This document shows positions 35,969 to 44,342 of a DNA stretch of 64,000 nt, piece after piece. The notes under the pieces are model-generated. The model worked only from the letters and a program-made list of their open reading frames with translations. It made no database searches and had not been told where the DNA came from. Within the stretch, counting starts at the first letter, position 1. Each line of letters begins with the position of its first letter. A program made the translations under genes and the position numbers. The DNA comes from Desulfosediminicola flagellatus (GTDB lineage: Bacteria; Desulfobacterota; Desulfobulbia; Desulfobulbales; Desulfocapsaceae), in NCBI RefSeq assembly GCF_005116655.2, contig NZ_CP050698.1:3929501-3993500 (forward strand). Direction: 5' to 3'.

Positions 35969-37417
35969 CTAGATTTCTTTGGCATGTAATACAATCTTCT
36001 TAGCCAGATCCCTGAATACAAAATAATGCAGGGGTAGAACAGAGTACCAATAGAGCCTTCCCCACACTCCTCGCGGCAGAAAGTGCGCCGTCTGGATGAG
36101 TTTGTCTTCATGGATATCAAATTCAAGCCAGGCCTTTCCCGGAATCTTCATCTGAGCATAAAGAAGTAGGCGCTTATTTGTTTTAACATCAGCGACTTTC
36201 CAAAAATCAAGAGCGTCTCCGATGCGCACCTCACCGTTCATTCTTCGTCCGCGGTTCAAGCCGAACCCGCCAAAAATTTTATCGATAAACCCTCGTGCCC
36301 GCCAGAGGATGGTGTAACGGTACCAACCCTGATCGCCACCGAGCGAACACACACTGGAAAAAACCGATTCAGGAGAAATATTGTTCAGCTCAACCTCACG
36401 GATATCCCTCAATATGGCACCCGCCGGATTATCATAATCTTTAATATCACAGGCAGTGTTTCCACTACTGTCGCACCATCTGCTGACCACCTGGTTCTGC
36501 TCTAGTTCCTCTATGGCGTATTCAACAGACTTACGATATGAAGCAGGCTCAATTTCAGGGAACAGCCGTCTGGCATTATCGTTTTGCAATGTTGTTTCAC
36601 TCTTTAGACCCTCAACGAGCGCTGCCGCAAGCTTAACCGGCACAGGGGTAAAGAGAATCAGCCAATACGATGACAGGCGTGGAGAAAGTACAGGCACAGG
36701 GATGAGATATCGTCGCAAACCCATCACCTCTGAAGCCTGCCTCATCATATCTTTAAAGCTCAGCGTCTCTGCACCAATATCGACAATCTGATCGGCATCT
36801 TCTTTAAGCCTTATACAGGCTGCAAGATAGGATAGCACGTCCTCAATCCCCACCGGCTGAGTTAAGGTTTTTACCCATTTGGGAGTAATCATCGCCGGAA
36901 GTTTTTGCACAAGATTACGGATAATTTCAAAACTTGCACTTCCCGAACCGATGATAACACCTGCACGTAACCAGATGGTTTGAATTTTATCTGGTTCTTC
37001 TGAGAGGATTTCACCCGTTTCTATGCGACTCATCAAATGTTTACTGGCGCTTTCCTTAACACCAAGTCCGCCTAGATACACAATTCGGCGAGCACCGGCT
37101 GCTATACAGGCGCGCCTGAAATTGTCGGCACTTTTTCTGTCAAGATCCTGGTAATCTTTATCTGAACCCATCGAATGGATGAGATAGAACGCGGTATCCA
37201 CCCCTTCGAGTGCCAGTTTTAAGCACTCTTCATCAAAGGTGTCTCCTTCAACAATTTCAACTTTATCGGTAACAGCTGCCTGCAGTTTGTTTTTGTTACG
37301 GACAAGAACCCGAATTGCAATTGTGGAATCGGTGAGTAAACGCTCAACGAGTCTTCTACCGATATATCCGGTTGCACCTGTTACCAGCACTTTCAGTGGT
37401 GTATCGCTGTTTGCCAT
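35969..37417 (-). CDS. SDR-type NAD(P)-binding protein with C-terminal DUF2867
   Basis: A 482-residue protein with an atypical short-chain dehydrogenase domain (VLVTGATGYIGRRLVERLL, RIVYLGGLGVKE, about 1-300) followed by a DUF2867 domain (about 325-482; WYRYTILWRARGFIDKIFGG). The two-domain form is widespread in bacteria and has no settled function; membrane lipid, quinone or sterol-like chemistry has been suggested. The catalytic YxxxK of classical SDRs is not evident, as in other atypical members. It converges with the FAD oxidoreductase gene. Confidence 0.87.
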   Translation of the reverse strand: MANSDTPLKVLVTGATGYIGRRLVERLLTDSTIAIRVLVRNKNKLQAAVTDKVEIVEGDTFDEECLKLALEGVDTAFYLIHSMGSDKDYQDLDRKSADNFRRACIAAGARRIVYLGGLGVKESASKHLMSRIETGEILSEEPDKIQTIWLRAGVIIGSGSASFEIIRNLVQKLPAMITPKWVKTLTQPVGIEDVLSYLAACIRLKEDADQIVDIGAETLSFKDMMRQASEVMGLRRYLIPVPVLSPRLSSYWLILFTPVPVKLAAALVEGLKSETTLQNDNARRLFPEIEPASYRKSVEYAIEELEQNQVVSRWCDSSGNTACDIKDYDNPAGAILRDIREVELNNISPESVFSSVCSLGGDQGWYRYTILWRARGFIDKIFGGFGLNRGRRMNGEVRIGDALDFWKVADVKTNKRLLLYAQMKIPGKAWLEFDIHEDKLIQTAHFLPRGVWGRLYWYSVLPLHYFVFRDLAKKIVLHAKEI

Positions 37418-37682
37418 CTGTATCTCCCGGTCATGTACGATGATTCTCGTTGGTTTTTAAGCTTTCTTTGACCTTAAGCAGTCTCTTTACAACAGGCAAC
37501 ACGAAGAATTGGTTACGAATACAAATAAATAGCTGGCAGCATGAGAATTCCAAACACACTTGCCCAACAATGGGCGGAAAAGATATTTACTTCTCCCCAA
37601 CCTATACAGGCATTGACACAAAAGCACCAAAAACGTGACAGGCAGGCACGTGCAATGCGTGCTTCTTTTTAGAGAGATACAA

Positions 37683-38651
37683 CTAAAAATGGTAACTGAG
37701 GAAACAACCGAATGTCATTGCTTCGGTATCATAAAAATCGATATTGCTATCTCCTTTACTGTATCCCAAAATATTTGTAGCCGACCATTTCTGCCAATTG
37801 AATGGCGCCATGTAGTTTGTCATCAAACTCACTCCATAGCTATCGTTATCACGCATTATGTTGAAAACTGGATGTACTTGATCATATTCACTGCGGCTAT
37901 AATATACACGTGGGCTCACCATTAAACGACCTGTTATATAGCGTGCTTCAAGTTCAAATTTGTATTTTTCAAAAGAGTTGGCCTCTCCGTCATAGTCACC
38001 AGTTCTGACACTGAAACGTGGCCGTAACTCGAAAGTTTTGCTTACCTGAAACGAGTAATTCATGTTGAGAGAATAAACTGCTCCGTCCCTGGCAAGATCA
38101 GGCATGAGGCTGCCTATAATGTCATTATCAACATCATCATTAAGATAGACAAAATTCACCCTGAAACCGCTTCCCATAATCTTGTTCAGCCCTATTTTCA
38201 CACCGTATTTCGAGGTATCCGTCTCTACACGATCAACTCCGGTAACATAGGGATTTTCCCATGCCTCTTCAAACGGAGTGAAGAATGCCGAGACATCTAC
38301 TATTCCGATGTCAGGCAAAGGATAGGTAGCTCCCAAATTGATGGCAAATCCACCAGCCTCATCAATTGGCGGCTCTGTTACGAGATAGAGTTTCAGACCT
38401 TCCGGTGCACCAATATCGTAGGCAAGCCTTGGGAGAATGGTTGCAATAGCTGATGTTTCTCTATCGGCTGCAGAATTAAGATTGTCTATTCGGCTTTTGG
38501 AACTGTTGGGATTGAGATTATTTCCACTATCGATGATGAGACCACCTATACCTATACTACCGGTAAAAGCATCAGGTTCGTTTGCGGAAACAAGGACACC
38601 AGAAGAAATAATTCCAGTCATGAGTGCACAGCAGAGAATTTGTTTTTTCAT
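37683..38651 (-). CDS. outer-membrane beta-barrel protein (DUF2860-like)
   Basis: A 322-residue protein with a signal peptide (MKKQILCCALMTGIISSGVLVSA-NEP) and a C-terminal Phe after alternating hydrophobic residues (FGCFLSYHF), the mark of an outer-membrane barrel. The opening GFTGSIG-type repeats and SRIDNLNSAADRET region resemble DUF2860. Many strands end with aromatic girdle residues. It is downstream of two TetR-type genes on the same strand, with a 49-bp gap, so they probably control it. It may be a porin for hydrophobic compounds. Confidence 0.75.
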   Translation of the reverse strand: MKKQILCCALMTGIISSGVLVSANEPDAFTGSIGIGGLIIDSGNNLNPNSSKSRIDNLNSAADRETSAIATILPRLAYDIGAPEGLKLYLVTEPPIDEAGGFAINLGATYPLPDIGIVDVSAFFTPFEEAWENPYVTGVDRVETDTSKYGVKIGLNKIMGSGFRVNFVYLNDDVDNDIIGSLMPDLARDGAVYSLNMNYSFQVSKTFELRPRFSVRTGDYDGEANSFEKYKFELEARYITGRLMVSPRVYYSRSEYDQVHPVFNIMRDNDSYGVSLMTNYMAPFNWQKWSATNILGYSKGDSNIDFYDTEAMTFGCFLSYHF

Positions 38652-38700
38652 TGCGATTCACACCTTTATTATTTTGAGTTTTCGTTTGTAGTTATCAGTT

Positions 38701-39336
38701 CTACCCATCAGGTATAATTTCATGGAGAAATTGAAAAGAACCGGCAGGTGCTTGTAATATAGATTCAATTAGAGCAGGAAACGCCTTCCACCGCCTTAGC
38801 AGTTGCTCATCCGTCCAGGGATATATTCCCTGATCAACAAGGAATTGAATACCGGAAAGGAGGAATTCAGCAGCTTCAAGGGGACAAGACGTTGTAAAAA
38901 CACCCTCTTTACACCCTTGAGTGAAAAGTTCCGCATAAAGCGGAGCCTGCATTGTAACTAACTGAGCGAGAAGCCTGACATGCATTCCAGCATTGTCAAC
39001 TCTATGCAGATGCTCAATAATCTCGTCATGACCATCACCATGACGACCGGAGCCGGCAATAACAAGATGCCTGACCCGCTCAAGCGCCGTTCCGTTTGAA
39101 TCATCAAATATTTTCTTCAAACGAAGAAATTCCTCCTCGGCCACGCTCAGTATTACGGCCTCAAGAAGTTCCTCTTTAGATCGGAAATAATGATAGATAG
39201 TACCTTTTGCGATGTTTAATTCCACCATGACATCTTTCATGGTAGTGCTATCATATCCTTTTGATAGAAAAAGCTGGCACGCCGCTGCTACAATTTCACT
39301 TTTTCTTTCTTCCGGTTTTTTTACTACCCTGCCCAT
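38701..39336 (-). CDS. TetR/AcrR-family transcriptional regulator
   Basis: A 211-residue repressor-type protein. The N-terminal helix-turn-helix domain (about 10-56) reads KSEIVAAACQLFLSKGYDST and AKGTIYHYFRSKEELLEAVI. The C-terminal domain is a helical ligand pocket. Its start overlaps the end of a 64-residue HTH-only gene by 13 bp, so translation is coupled. It lies 49 bp upstream of the outer-membrane barrel gene and may autoregulate this unit. The ligand is unknown; hydrophobic molecules are usual. Confidence 0.92.
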   Translation of the reverse strand: MGRVVKKPEERKSEIVAAACQLFLSKGYDSTTMKDVMVELNIAKGTIYHYFRSKEELLEAVILSVAEEEFLRLKKIFDDSNGTALERVRHLVIAGSGRHGDGHDEIIEHLHRVDNAGMHVRLLAQLVTMQAPLYAELFTQGCKEGVFTTSCPLEAAEFLLSGIQFLVDQGIYPWTDEQLLRRWKAFPALIESILQAPAGSFQFLHEIIPDG

Positions 39337-39518
39337 ACAACCTCTAATAGATCGTCCATTGATTGAAAATACTTTAAAAATGTCTGCTCTGTTATGTGCA
39401 GACTCTCTATCAAGTCACGAACGGTTGTATTGTCAAACCCTTTGTCCTGAAAATGAAAACGGGCAGCATCGACAATCTGGTGATGTATGACTTCACGACT
39501 ATCTGTTGGTGTAATCAT
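39324..39518 (-). CDS. HTH-only TetR-like mini-regulator
   Basis: A 64-residue protein consisting only of a TetR N-terminal DNA-binding domain: HHQIVDAARFHFQDKGFDNT, then VRDLIESLHITEQTFLKYF and QSMDDLLEVVW. It ends in frame with no ligand-binding domain. A strong ribosome site (GGAGGAGG) precedes the ATG. Its stop overlaps the ATG of the full-length TetR gene. It is either a remnant of a duplicated regulator or a working small DNA-binding partner. An IS66-like element was inserted just upstream. Confidence 0.7.
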   Translation of the reverse strand: MITPTDSREVIHHQIVDAARFHFQDKGFDNTTVRDLIESLHITEQTFLKYFQSMDDLLEVVWAG

Positions 39519-39555
39519 AGCCTCCTCCTTTCCACTTGCTCATTATCATTGTTTT

Positions 39556-39708
39556 GTAACTATTCAGCAGCACCCCACCTGCCCCCGATCGGGACGCTTC
39601 GCATAGGCATACTATAGCCAATCGTCCCGCTTGAGGCCATCTGGAGCACTGCTAAACAGTTACGGCCTACAGAAAAGGGTACGTATGAGGTCTTGACTGA
39701 ATAGTTAC
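39556..39708 (+). mobile_element. IS66-like miniature element with 8-bp target duplication, copy 2
   Basis: GTAACTATTCAG (39556-39567) and CTGAATAGTTAC (39697-39708) are perfect 12-bp terminal inverted repeats starting with GTAA, as in IS66-family elements. ATTGTTTT flanks the element exactly on both sides (39548-39555 and 39709-39716). It is 153 bp long with no gene. Its first 45 bp match the element at 19078. It lies 38 bp upstream of the HTH-only TetR start. Confidence 0.9.
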
Positions 39709-39954
39709 ATTGTTTTTACATTATCACTGTAGAGTTCCTGGCGGGACATTACCTCATGACCGACCGCCGGTCAATAAGATATTTTGAATCAACATAAAGG
39801 ATAGGGTTCAATTAACTACGGAGACTTTAAAAATTATAATGATACCGAATTACCTACGTCACCAACTGTTCTCAAAATAATTTTCTGTTTACTCTTCTCT
39901 ATAAATATACGATGTGAGGAGCAAGGTGTTAGGAATGAGGCATAAACGGTACAC

Positions 39955-39990
39955 ATTAAAAAACCCTGCCGACATGACGCAGGCAGGGTT
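39955..39990 (-). terminator. Rho-independent terminator of the thi operon
   Basis: AACCCTGCC (39962-39970) pairs with GGCAGGGTT (39982-39990). Read on the minus strand, the stem is followed by a T-tract (TTTTTTAAT). It lies 40 bp after the thiY stop. Confidence 0.85.
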
Positions 39991-40030
39991 GTGATCTTTG
40001 CAGCAATTTCAAACAGAACAACTACAAAGA

Positions 40031-40984
40031 TTATGGCAGTTCAACAGCCCATTCTTCCAGAGGAGGAGTATTAGTGATGACTTCCTCTTTCTTTAAAAAC
40101 TCTGCAAAACGGATATAACGCTGACGATCAAGTGCACCTGGACGCAATGCAAATCGTGGCAGGGTGTCTGCCCATGCTCTGCGATTGAGTGCATCATCGA
40201 GCTCACTTCTATCACCGCTAACAAAGAGCTCCCAACTCTCGTCAGGATGATTCACAAGATACTGCACTCCTGCTTCGACCGCGTTTACAAATTTCCGTAA
40301 CTTCGCATCGCCAACACTTTTCGTATTAGCCACCAGTATTAACTCGTCATATGCAGGAATACCGTGTTCTTCGACAAAAAACGCTTTACCCGGACGCTTT
40401 TCGATTTCCATCTGGTTCAACTCAAAATTCCTGAATGCACCGATTACTGCATCAACCTGACCTGTGAAGAGCGATGGAGAAAGTGAAAAGTTAACATTTA
40501 CCAATTTCACATCTTCAAGCTTGAGGTTTTCTTTTTCAAGCATCACTTTCAACAGCACTGTCTCAAAACCACCAACTGAATAGCCAATAGTTTTCCCTTT
40601 AAGATCAGCAATAGATTTGATAGGTCCGTCTTTAAGCACAACCAGAGAGTTCAGTGGAGTTGCAACCAAAGTCGCAATACGAACCAGAGGTAACCCCTGA
40701 TCTACCTGCATCTGATGCTGGTGCTGATACGAAACAGCGATATCAGCTTTACCTGCAGCAACCAACTTAGGCGGATCATTCGGGTTTGACGGAGCAATCA
40801 GCTCGACATCAAGACCCTGATCTGCAAAATAGCCCTTTTCAAGTGCAACAAAGAGTGGTGCATGATCAGGATTAACGAACCAATCAAGCAGAACCGTTAC
40901 CTTTTCAGCTGCTGCTGCCTGTCCTGCCATTGCAAACACTGCTACCGCCACAGAGAGAACAATTGATCTACATACTTTTTTCAT
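40031..40984 (-). CDS. thiY: thiamine-precursor ABC transporter, periplasmic binding protein (ThiY/NMT1-like)
   Basis: A 317-residue binding protein with a signal peptide (first 26 residues, ending AAAA-E). KVTVLLDWFVNPDHAPLFVALEKGYF is the NMT1/THI5-like opening typical of ThiY, which binds formyl-aminopyrimidine or related HMP precursors. Its start overlaps the end of thiX by 17 bp. It is the last gene of a riboswitch-controlled operon with thiM and thiE, which fits uptake of a pyrimidine precursor. Confidence 0.92.
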   Translation of the reverse strand: MKKVCRSIVLSVAVAVFAMAGQAAAAEKVTVLLDWFVNPDHAPLFVALEKGYFADQGLDVELIAPSNPNDPPKLVAAGKADIAVSYQHQHQMQVDQGLPLVRIATLVATPLNSLVVLKDGPIKSIADLKGKTIGYSVGGFETVLLKVMLEKENLKLEDVKLVNVNFSLSPSLFTGQVDAVIGAFRNFELNQMEIEKRPGKAFFVEEHGIPAYDELILVANTKSVGDAKLRKFVNAVEAGVQYLVNHPDESWELFVSGDRSELDDALNRRAWADTLPRFALRPGALDRQRYIRFAEFLKKEEVITNTPPLEEWAVELP

Positions 40985-41732
40985 TGTATATTTCCTTTGT
41001 CTTTTCCCAGAATATTAAAGTCGTTACGACCTTATCTACTAAAAAATATAGCCCCAGCGATACCACAGCCAATACAGCCAGGGCGGCAAACATTACATCA
41101 ATCTGCATTCGCGCATTTGCGTGCAGCATATAAAAACCAAGACCGGAACTCGAACCAACCCACTCACCCACCACTGCACCGATTGGCGCAACAGCCGTAG
41201 CCACTCTCACCCCTGAACCAAAAGCCGGCAGTGCAGAAGGAATAACGATCCAGCGCAATACGGCAATCGGTTTTGCTCCCATAATACGCGCCAACTCCAG
41301 AAGCTCAGGCTGAGTGCGCTGCATCCCGTAATAAAATGAGGAAGTGACCGGAAAAAAGATGATAAGTACAGCCATGGCAATCTTGGAAGCCATCCCATAG
41401 CCAAACCAGAGCACCAGTATCGGAGCCAGTGCAAAAACGGGGATAGCCTGACTGATCACGAGTATCGGTAACAACCACCGTTTTAACAATGGCAGTAAAA
41501 TCATGGTTAACGCACAGGTTGTTCCAAGCAGAGCACCAATAAAAAGACCTGCGAGAATTTCAATAACCGTTGTCAGCAAATGTCCCTGCAAAGCCGACCA
41601 GTGGGAAACCAACGCCTTTGCTACAGGCAGCGGACCAGGAAGAATATATGCAGGCACTCCTGAAATTACCACCACCAGTTGCCAGATCAGCAGCAGGCCT
41701 GCAGCCAAAATTAACGGGCGGGCAAGATTCAT
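40968..41732 (-). CDS. thiX: thiamine-precursor ABC transporter permease (ThiX)
   Basis: A 254-residue inner-membrane permease with about six helices. The EAA-type cytoplasmic loop ELARIMGAKPIAVLRWIVIPSALP contacts the ATPase. It overlaps thiZ by four bases (ATGA) and thiY by 17. Its family includes the SsuC/TauC permeases, but the thi context defines the role. Confidence 0.9.
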   Translation of the reverse strand: MNLARPLILAAGLLLIWQLVVVISGVPAYILPGPLPVAKALVSHWSALQGHLLTTVIEILAGLFIGALLGTTCALTMILLPLLKRWLLPILVISQAIPVFALAPILVLWFGYGMASKIAMAVLIIFFPVTSSFYYGMQRTQPELLELARIMGAKPIAVLRWIVIPSALPAFGSGVRVATAVAPIGAVVGEWVGSSSGLGFYMLHANARMQIDVMFAALAVLAVVSLGLYFLVDKVVTTLIFWEKTKEIYNEKSM

Positions 41733-42469
41733 GCTGAAACCTCACTCATAAGCTGCTTGAGCAGGTTCGGGTATATGCTCTGCACCTCAATATTTTGTGG
41801 ATCCCTCGGGCTACGTGTCTCAACATCAATTACAGAAATTACCTGTACCGGCTTTCCTCCCAGTACCAGAATTCTATCCGCGAGACGTAAAGCCTCAAGC
41901 GGATCATGGGTTACCATTAACACAGTTCTGCCTCGTGTCATTCGGGCAGACATGTTCTGCAATTTCATTCTCGTTAAAGCATCAAGCGCCGAGAAGGGCT
42001 CGTCCATAAGGATGATGGATCGTTCCTCCATGAGTGTCCTTAAAAGCGCTGTCCGCTGTCGCATGCCCCCGGAAAGTTCTGCCGGCAGCGAGGCCCCATA
42101 ACCGGTCAACCCTGCATCATCAAGTAATCCGTCAGCTTTTTTGATCAGTTTATCAGTTACCTCGCCACGCAACTTTGCCCCGAGCAGTACATTGTCGCGA
42201 ACAGTCAGCCAGGGGAGCAGTAAGTCTTTCTGAGCCATCCAGCCAATTGTTGGAACGACATCACGCTTTGGCAAGAAGTGTATATTCCCGCTGAATTTAA
42301 GCGTTGTGTTCCCTGAAATGAGCCCGAGTATTGTTGATTTGCCGCAGCCGCTCGGACCAAGCAGGCAGGTACATTTACCTGCAGGCATCTCCGCTGAAAA
42401 CTGTTCAAAGAGCGGAGTACCGTTAAACGCCAGGGTGACGTTTTCAAAATGTATGGAAGGAGATTGCAT
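41729..42469 (-). CDS. thiZ: thiamine-precursor ABC transporter ATPase (ThiZ)
   Basis: A 246-residue ABC ATPase. The Walker A motif is GPSGCGKS, the signature LSGGMRQR, Walker B IILMDEPFSALD, and the switch His lies in VTHDPLEAL. It energises the ThiX/ThiY importer. It follows thiE by nine bases and overlaps thiX by four, so the operon is translationally tight. Confidence 0.92.
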   Translation of the reverse strand: MQSPSIHFENVTLAFNGTPLFEQFSAEMPAGKCTCLLGPSGCGKSTILGLISGNTTLKFSGNIHFLPKRDVVPTIGWMAQKDLLLPWLTVRDNVLLGAKLRGEVTDKLIKKADGLLDDAGLTGYGASLPAELSGGMRQRTALLRTLMEERSIILMDEPFSALDALTRMKLQNMSARMTRGRTVLMVTHDPLEALRLADRILVLGGKPVQVISVIDVETRSPRDPQNIEVQSIYPNLLKQLMSEVSA

Positions 42470-42478
42470 ACGATATAA

Positions 42479-43117
42479 TCAGCGCCCGTTTCTGCCATGC
42501 TGAATCTGCTCAAAAATCCTGCGTGCAGAACTTTCGGGACATGCTGCAGAGACAATCGCCGAAACAACAGCCACGCCATCAGCACCGGACCGCATCACAT
42601 CAGCGGCGTTTTTCTCAGAAATGCCACCAATTCCAACAAGAGGAATCGCAACATTCCTTCTCATCTCCCTCACACCTTCAAGACCGAGAGGTTTAGCAAT
42701 ATCCGTTTTAGTAGCGGTAGAATACACCGGGCTAACACCGATATAGTCAGCACCTTCACGCTCAGCCCGTATTGCATCCTCCTGGGTTTCTGCTGATATG
42801 CCAATCAGTTTACCCGGCCCCACAAGCGCACGGGCATCGCTGATATGCATATCACTCTGCCCCAGGTGAACACCATCGGCATCGGCAGCAAGTGCCACAT
42901 CCACACGGTCATTAACTATAAGTGGTATATTTCTGGGCTTAAGCAGCGCCATAAGTGCTTTGGCCTCTTCAACCATCTCACGGGTGCCGAGGTTCTTTTC
43001 GCGCAACTGAACACAGCACACGCCACCAGTAATGGCAGCCTCAACAATTTCGACTGTTGTTCTGCCGCATGAGAGTGACCGATCAGTCACCAGATACAGT
43101 GAATAGTAATCTTTCAT
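42479..43117 (-). CDS. thiE: thiamine-phosphate synthase
   Basis: A 212-residue TIM-barrel enzyme joining HMP-pyrophosphate and thiazole phosphate to give thiamine monophosphate. LYLVTDR, GVCCVQLREKNL (pyrophosphate-binding Arg-Glu-Lys), IVNDRVDVALAADADGVHLGQ, and GADYIGVSPVYSTATKTD are the family landmarks. GIGGISEKNAADV completes the barrel. It starts five bases after thiM ends. Confidence 0.95.
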   Translation of the reverse strand: MKDYYSLYLVTDRSLSCGRTTVEIVEAAITGGVCCVQLREKNLGTREMVEEAKALMALLKPRNIPLIVNDRVDVALAADADGVHLGQSDMHISDARALVGPGKLIGISAETQEDAIRAEREGADYIGVSPVYSTATKTDIAKPLGLEGVREMRRNVAIPLVGIGGISEKNAADVMRSGADGVAVVSAIVSAACPESSARRIFEQIQHGRNGR

Positions 43118-43122
43118 GCCTG

Positions 43123-43932
43123 TTACTTATCCGAGGTAATTCGACAACCAGCACGCAAATCTACCGGCGTCAGCGTATATAGTGCATCAAGCAGAGCTAC
43201 CATAAAGCTACCAGGCCCTTTTGCCGTCTTTCCGGCAACCTCGCCAGCCAGACCAAAGTAGGCAAGCGCAGTAGCTGTGGCTGTTACGGGATCTTTATCA
43301 ACAGCAGTGAATGCTCCGATAAGCGCGGTTGCAGCACATCCGGTTCCGGTAACATATGGCATAAGTGAATGACCGTTGGCTACCCGTATAACCCGTTGTC
43401 CATCAGTCACCAGGTCTATCGGACCTGTGATAGCAAGGGTGGTGCCCAGCTCTTTTGCAAGTATTGCTGCAGCTTCAGCGGCTTCATCAACGGTATGCAG
43501 AGAATCCACCCCGCGTGTTTTAGATTGTTCATCCCGAAGAGAAAGAATCTCGGAGGCATTGCCACGGATAACACTCACTGATGTTTCTTCTATAATCCTC
43601 TTAGCTGTAGACGTTCTGAGCGCTGTCGCTCCCGAACCTACCGGGTCAAGTATAATAGGTGTACCCAGCTCTGAGCACTTTCTTCCGGCCTTGATCATTG
43701 ATTCAGACCAGATATCCGTGAGTGTACCGATATTCAACACCAGTGCCCCTGCAAAGCCCGCCATCTCCTCAACCTCATTCTCAGCGTGCGCCATTACAGG
43801 CGATGCACCGGCAGCAAGCAGGACATTAGCAGTAGAATTCATCACGACGAAGTTAGTGATATTATGAATCAACGGTTTATCAGCCCGAACCTTTTCAAGG
43901 TTTTCGGATGCTATTTCGGCAAGTTGCAACAT
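43123..43932 (-). CDS. thiM: hydroxyethylthiazole kinase
   Basis: A 269-residue ribokinase-fold enzyme that phosphorylates the salvaged thiazole alcohol. PLIHNITNFVVMNSTANVLLAAGASPVMAH is the characteristic N-terminal region. LDPVGSGAT and VTGTGCAATALIGAF form the substrate and ATP sites, the Cys in TGTGCAAT being the usual active-site residue. The ATG at 43932 is preceded by GGAG; a longer frame to 44031 would enter the riboswitch leader and is rejected. It is the first gene behind the TPP riboswitch. With thiE and thiXYZ it makes a salvage operon lacking de novo ring-synthesis genes. Confidence 0.95.
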   Translation of the reverse strand: MLQLAEIASENLEKVRADKPLIHNITNFVVMNSTANVLLAAGASPVMAHAENEVEEMAGFAGALVLNIGTLTDIWSESMIKAGRKCSELGTPIILDPVGSGATALRTSTAKRIIEETSVSVIRGNASEILSLRDEQSKTRGVDSLHTVDEAAEAAAILAKELGTTLAITGPIDLVTDGQRVIRVANGHSLMPYVTGTGCAATALIGAFTAVDKDPVTATATALAYFGLAGEVAGKTAKGPGSFMVALLDALYTLTPVDLRAGCRITSDK

Positions 43933-44043
43933 AGTAATGCTCCATGTCTCACTGGTGGATAAACATACAGGCGGGGAAGATTCCGGAAATAACAGCGACA
44001 ACGACTTGAGAAAGGAAACTGTCTGGAACATCAGAACAATTTC

Positions 44044-44118
44044 TGCAAATCCCTACGCTGGTCTTAACCAGATCAGGTTCAACGGGTATCATCTCAGGCA
44101 AATCAGCCACCCCCTGCA
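44044..44118 (-). ncRNA. TPP riboswitch (THI element) controlling thiMEZXY
   Basis: On the minus strand the leader reads GGGGGTGGCT, CTGAGATGATACCC, GAACCTGATCTGG and CCAGCGTAGGGA, all the conserved blocks of the thiamine pyrophosphate aptamer in the right order. It lies about 110 nt upstream of the thiM start. When TPP is bound the operon should be turned off, either by termination in the leader or by hiding the thiM ribosome site; which one is not evident. Confidence 0.95.
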
Positions 44119-44224
44119 AAAATTTCAACTCTATTCTTCTATATATGAATAGTACCACAAAGTCAATCTAAGCGAGCCACTGATATATCAGGCAGATCAT
44201 CTGAAGAAACAGAAATAAACGACA

Positions 44225-44266
44225 CAAGAAAAAAGACCCTGTCGAAACACAGTGTCGACAGGGTCT
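44225..44266 (-). terminator. Rho-independent terminator of the K+ channel gene
   Basis: AGACCCTGTCGA (44234-44245) pairs perfectly with TCGACAGGGTCT (44255-44266). On the minus strand a T-tract follows (TCTTTTTTC). It lies about 77 bp beyond the channel gene stop. Confidence 0.85.
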
Positions 44267-44342
44267 GCAGATGGTCAGGCACAGCTATCTGGAATTTCAG
44301 AGAATCCCTTATGTAGTATCAATGTCTTGAATACTGGAAAGC

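Larger units (their letters stand above)
39519..40030. other. intergenic region with IS66-like element and thi terminator
   Basis: About 510 bp between the TetR unit and thiY. It holds the miniature element (39556-39708) and the thi operon terminator (39955-39990). The promoter of the TetR unit presumably lies within or beyond the element. Confidence 0.5.

Noticed and set aside
43933..44031. N-terminal extension of ThiM to 44031
   Set aside because: The extension runs through the leader beside the TPP riboswitch and lacks family similarity; the start at 43932 has a ribosome site.
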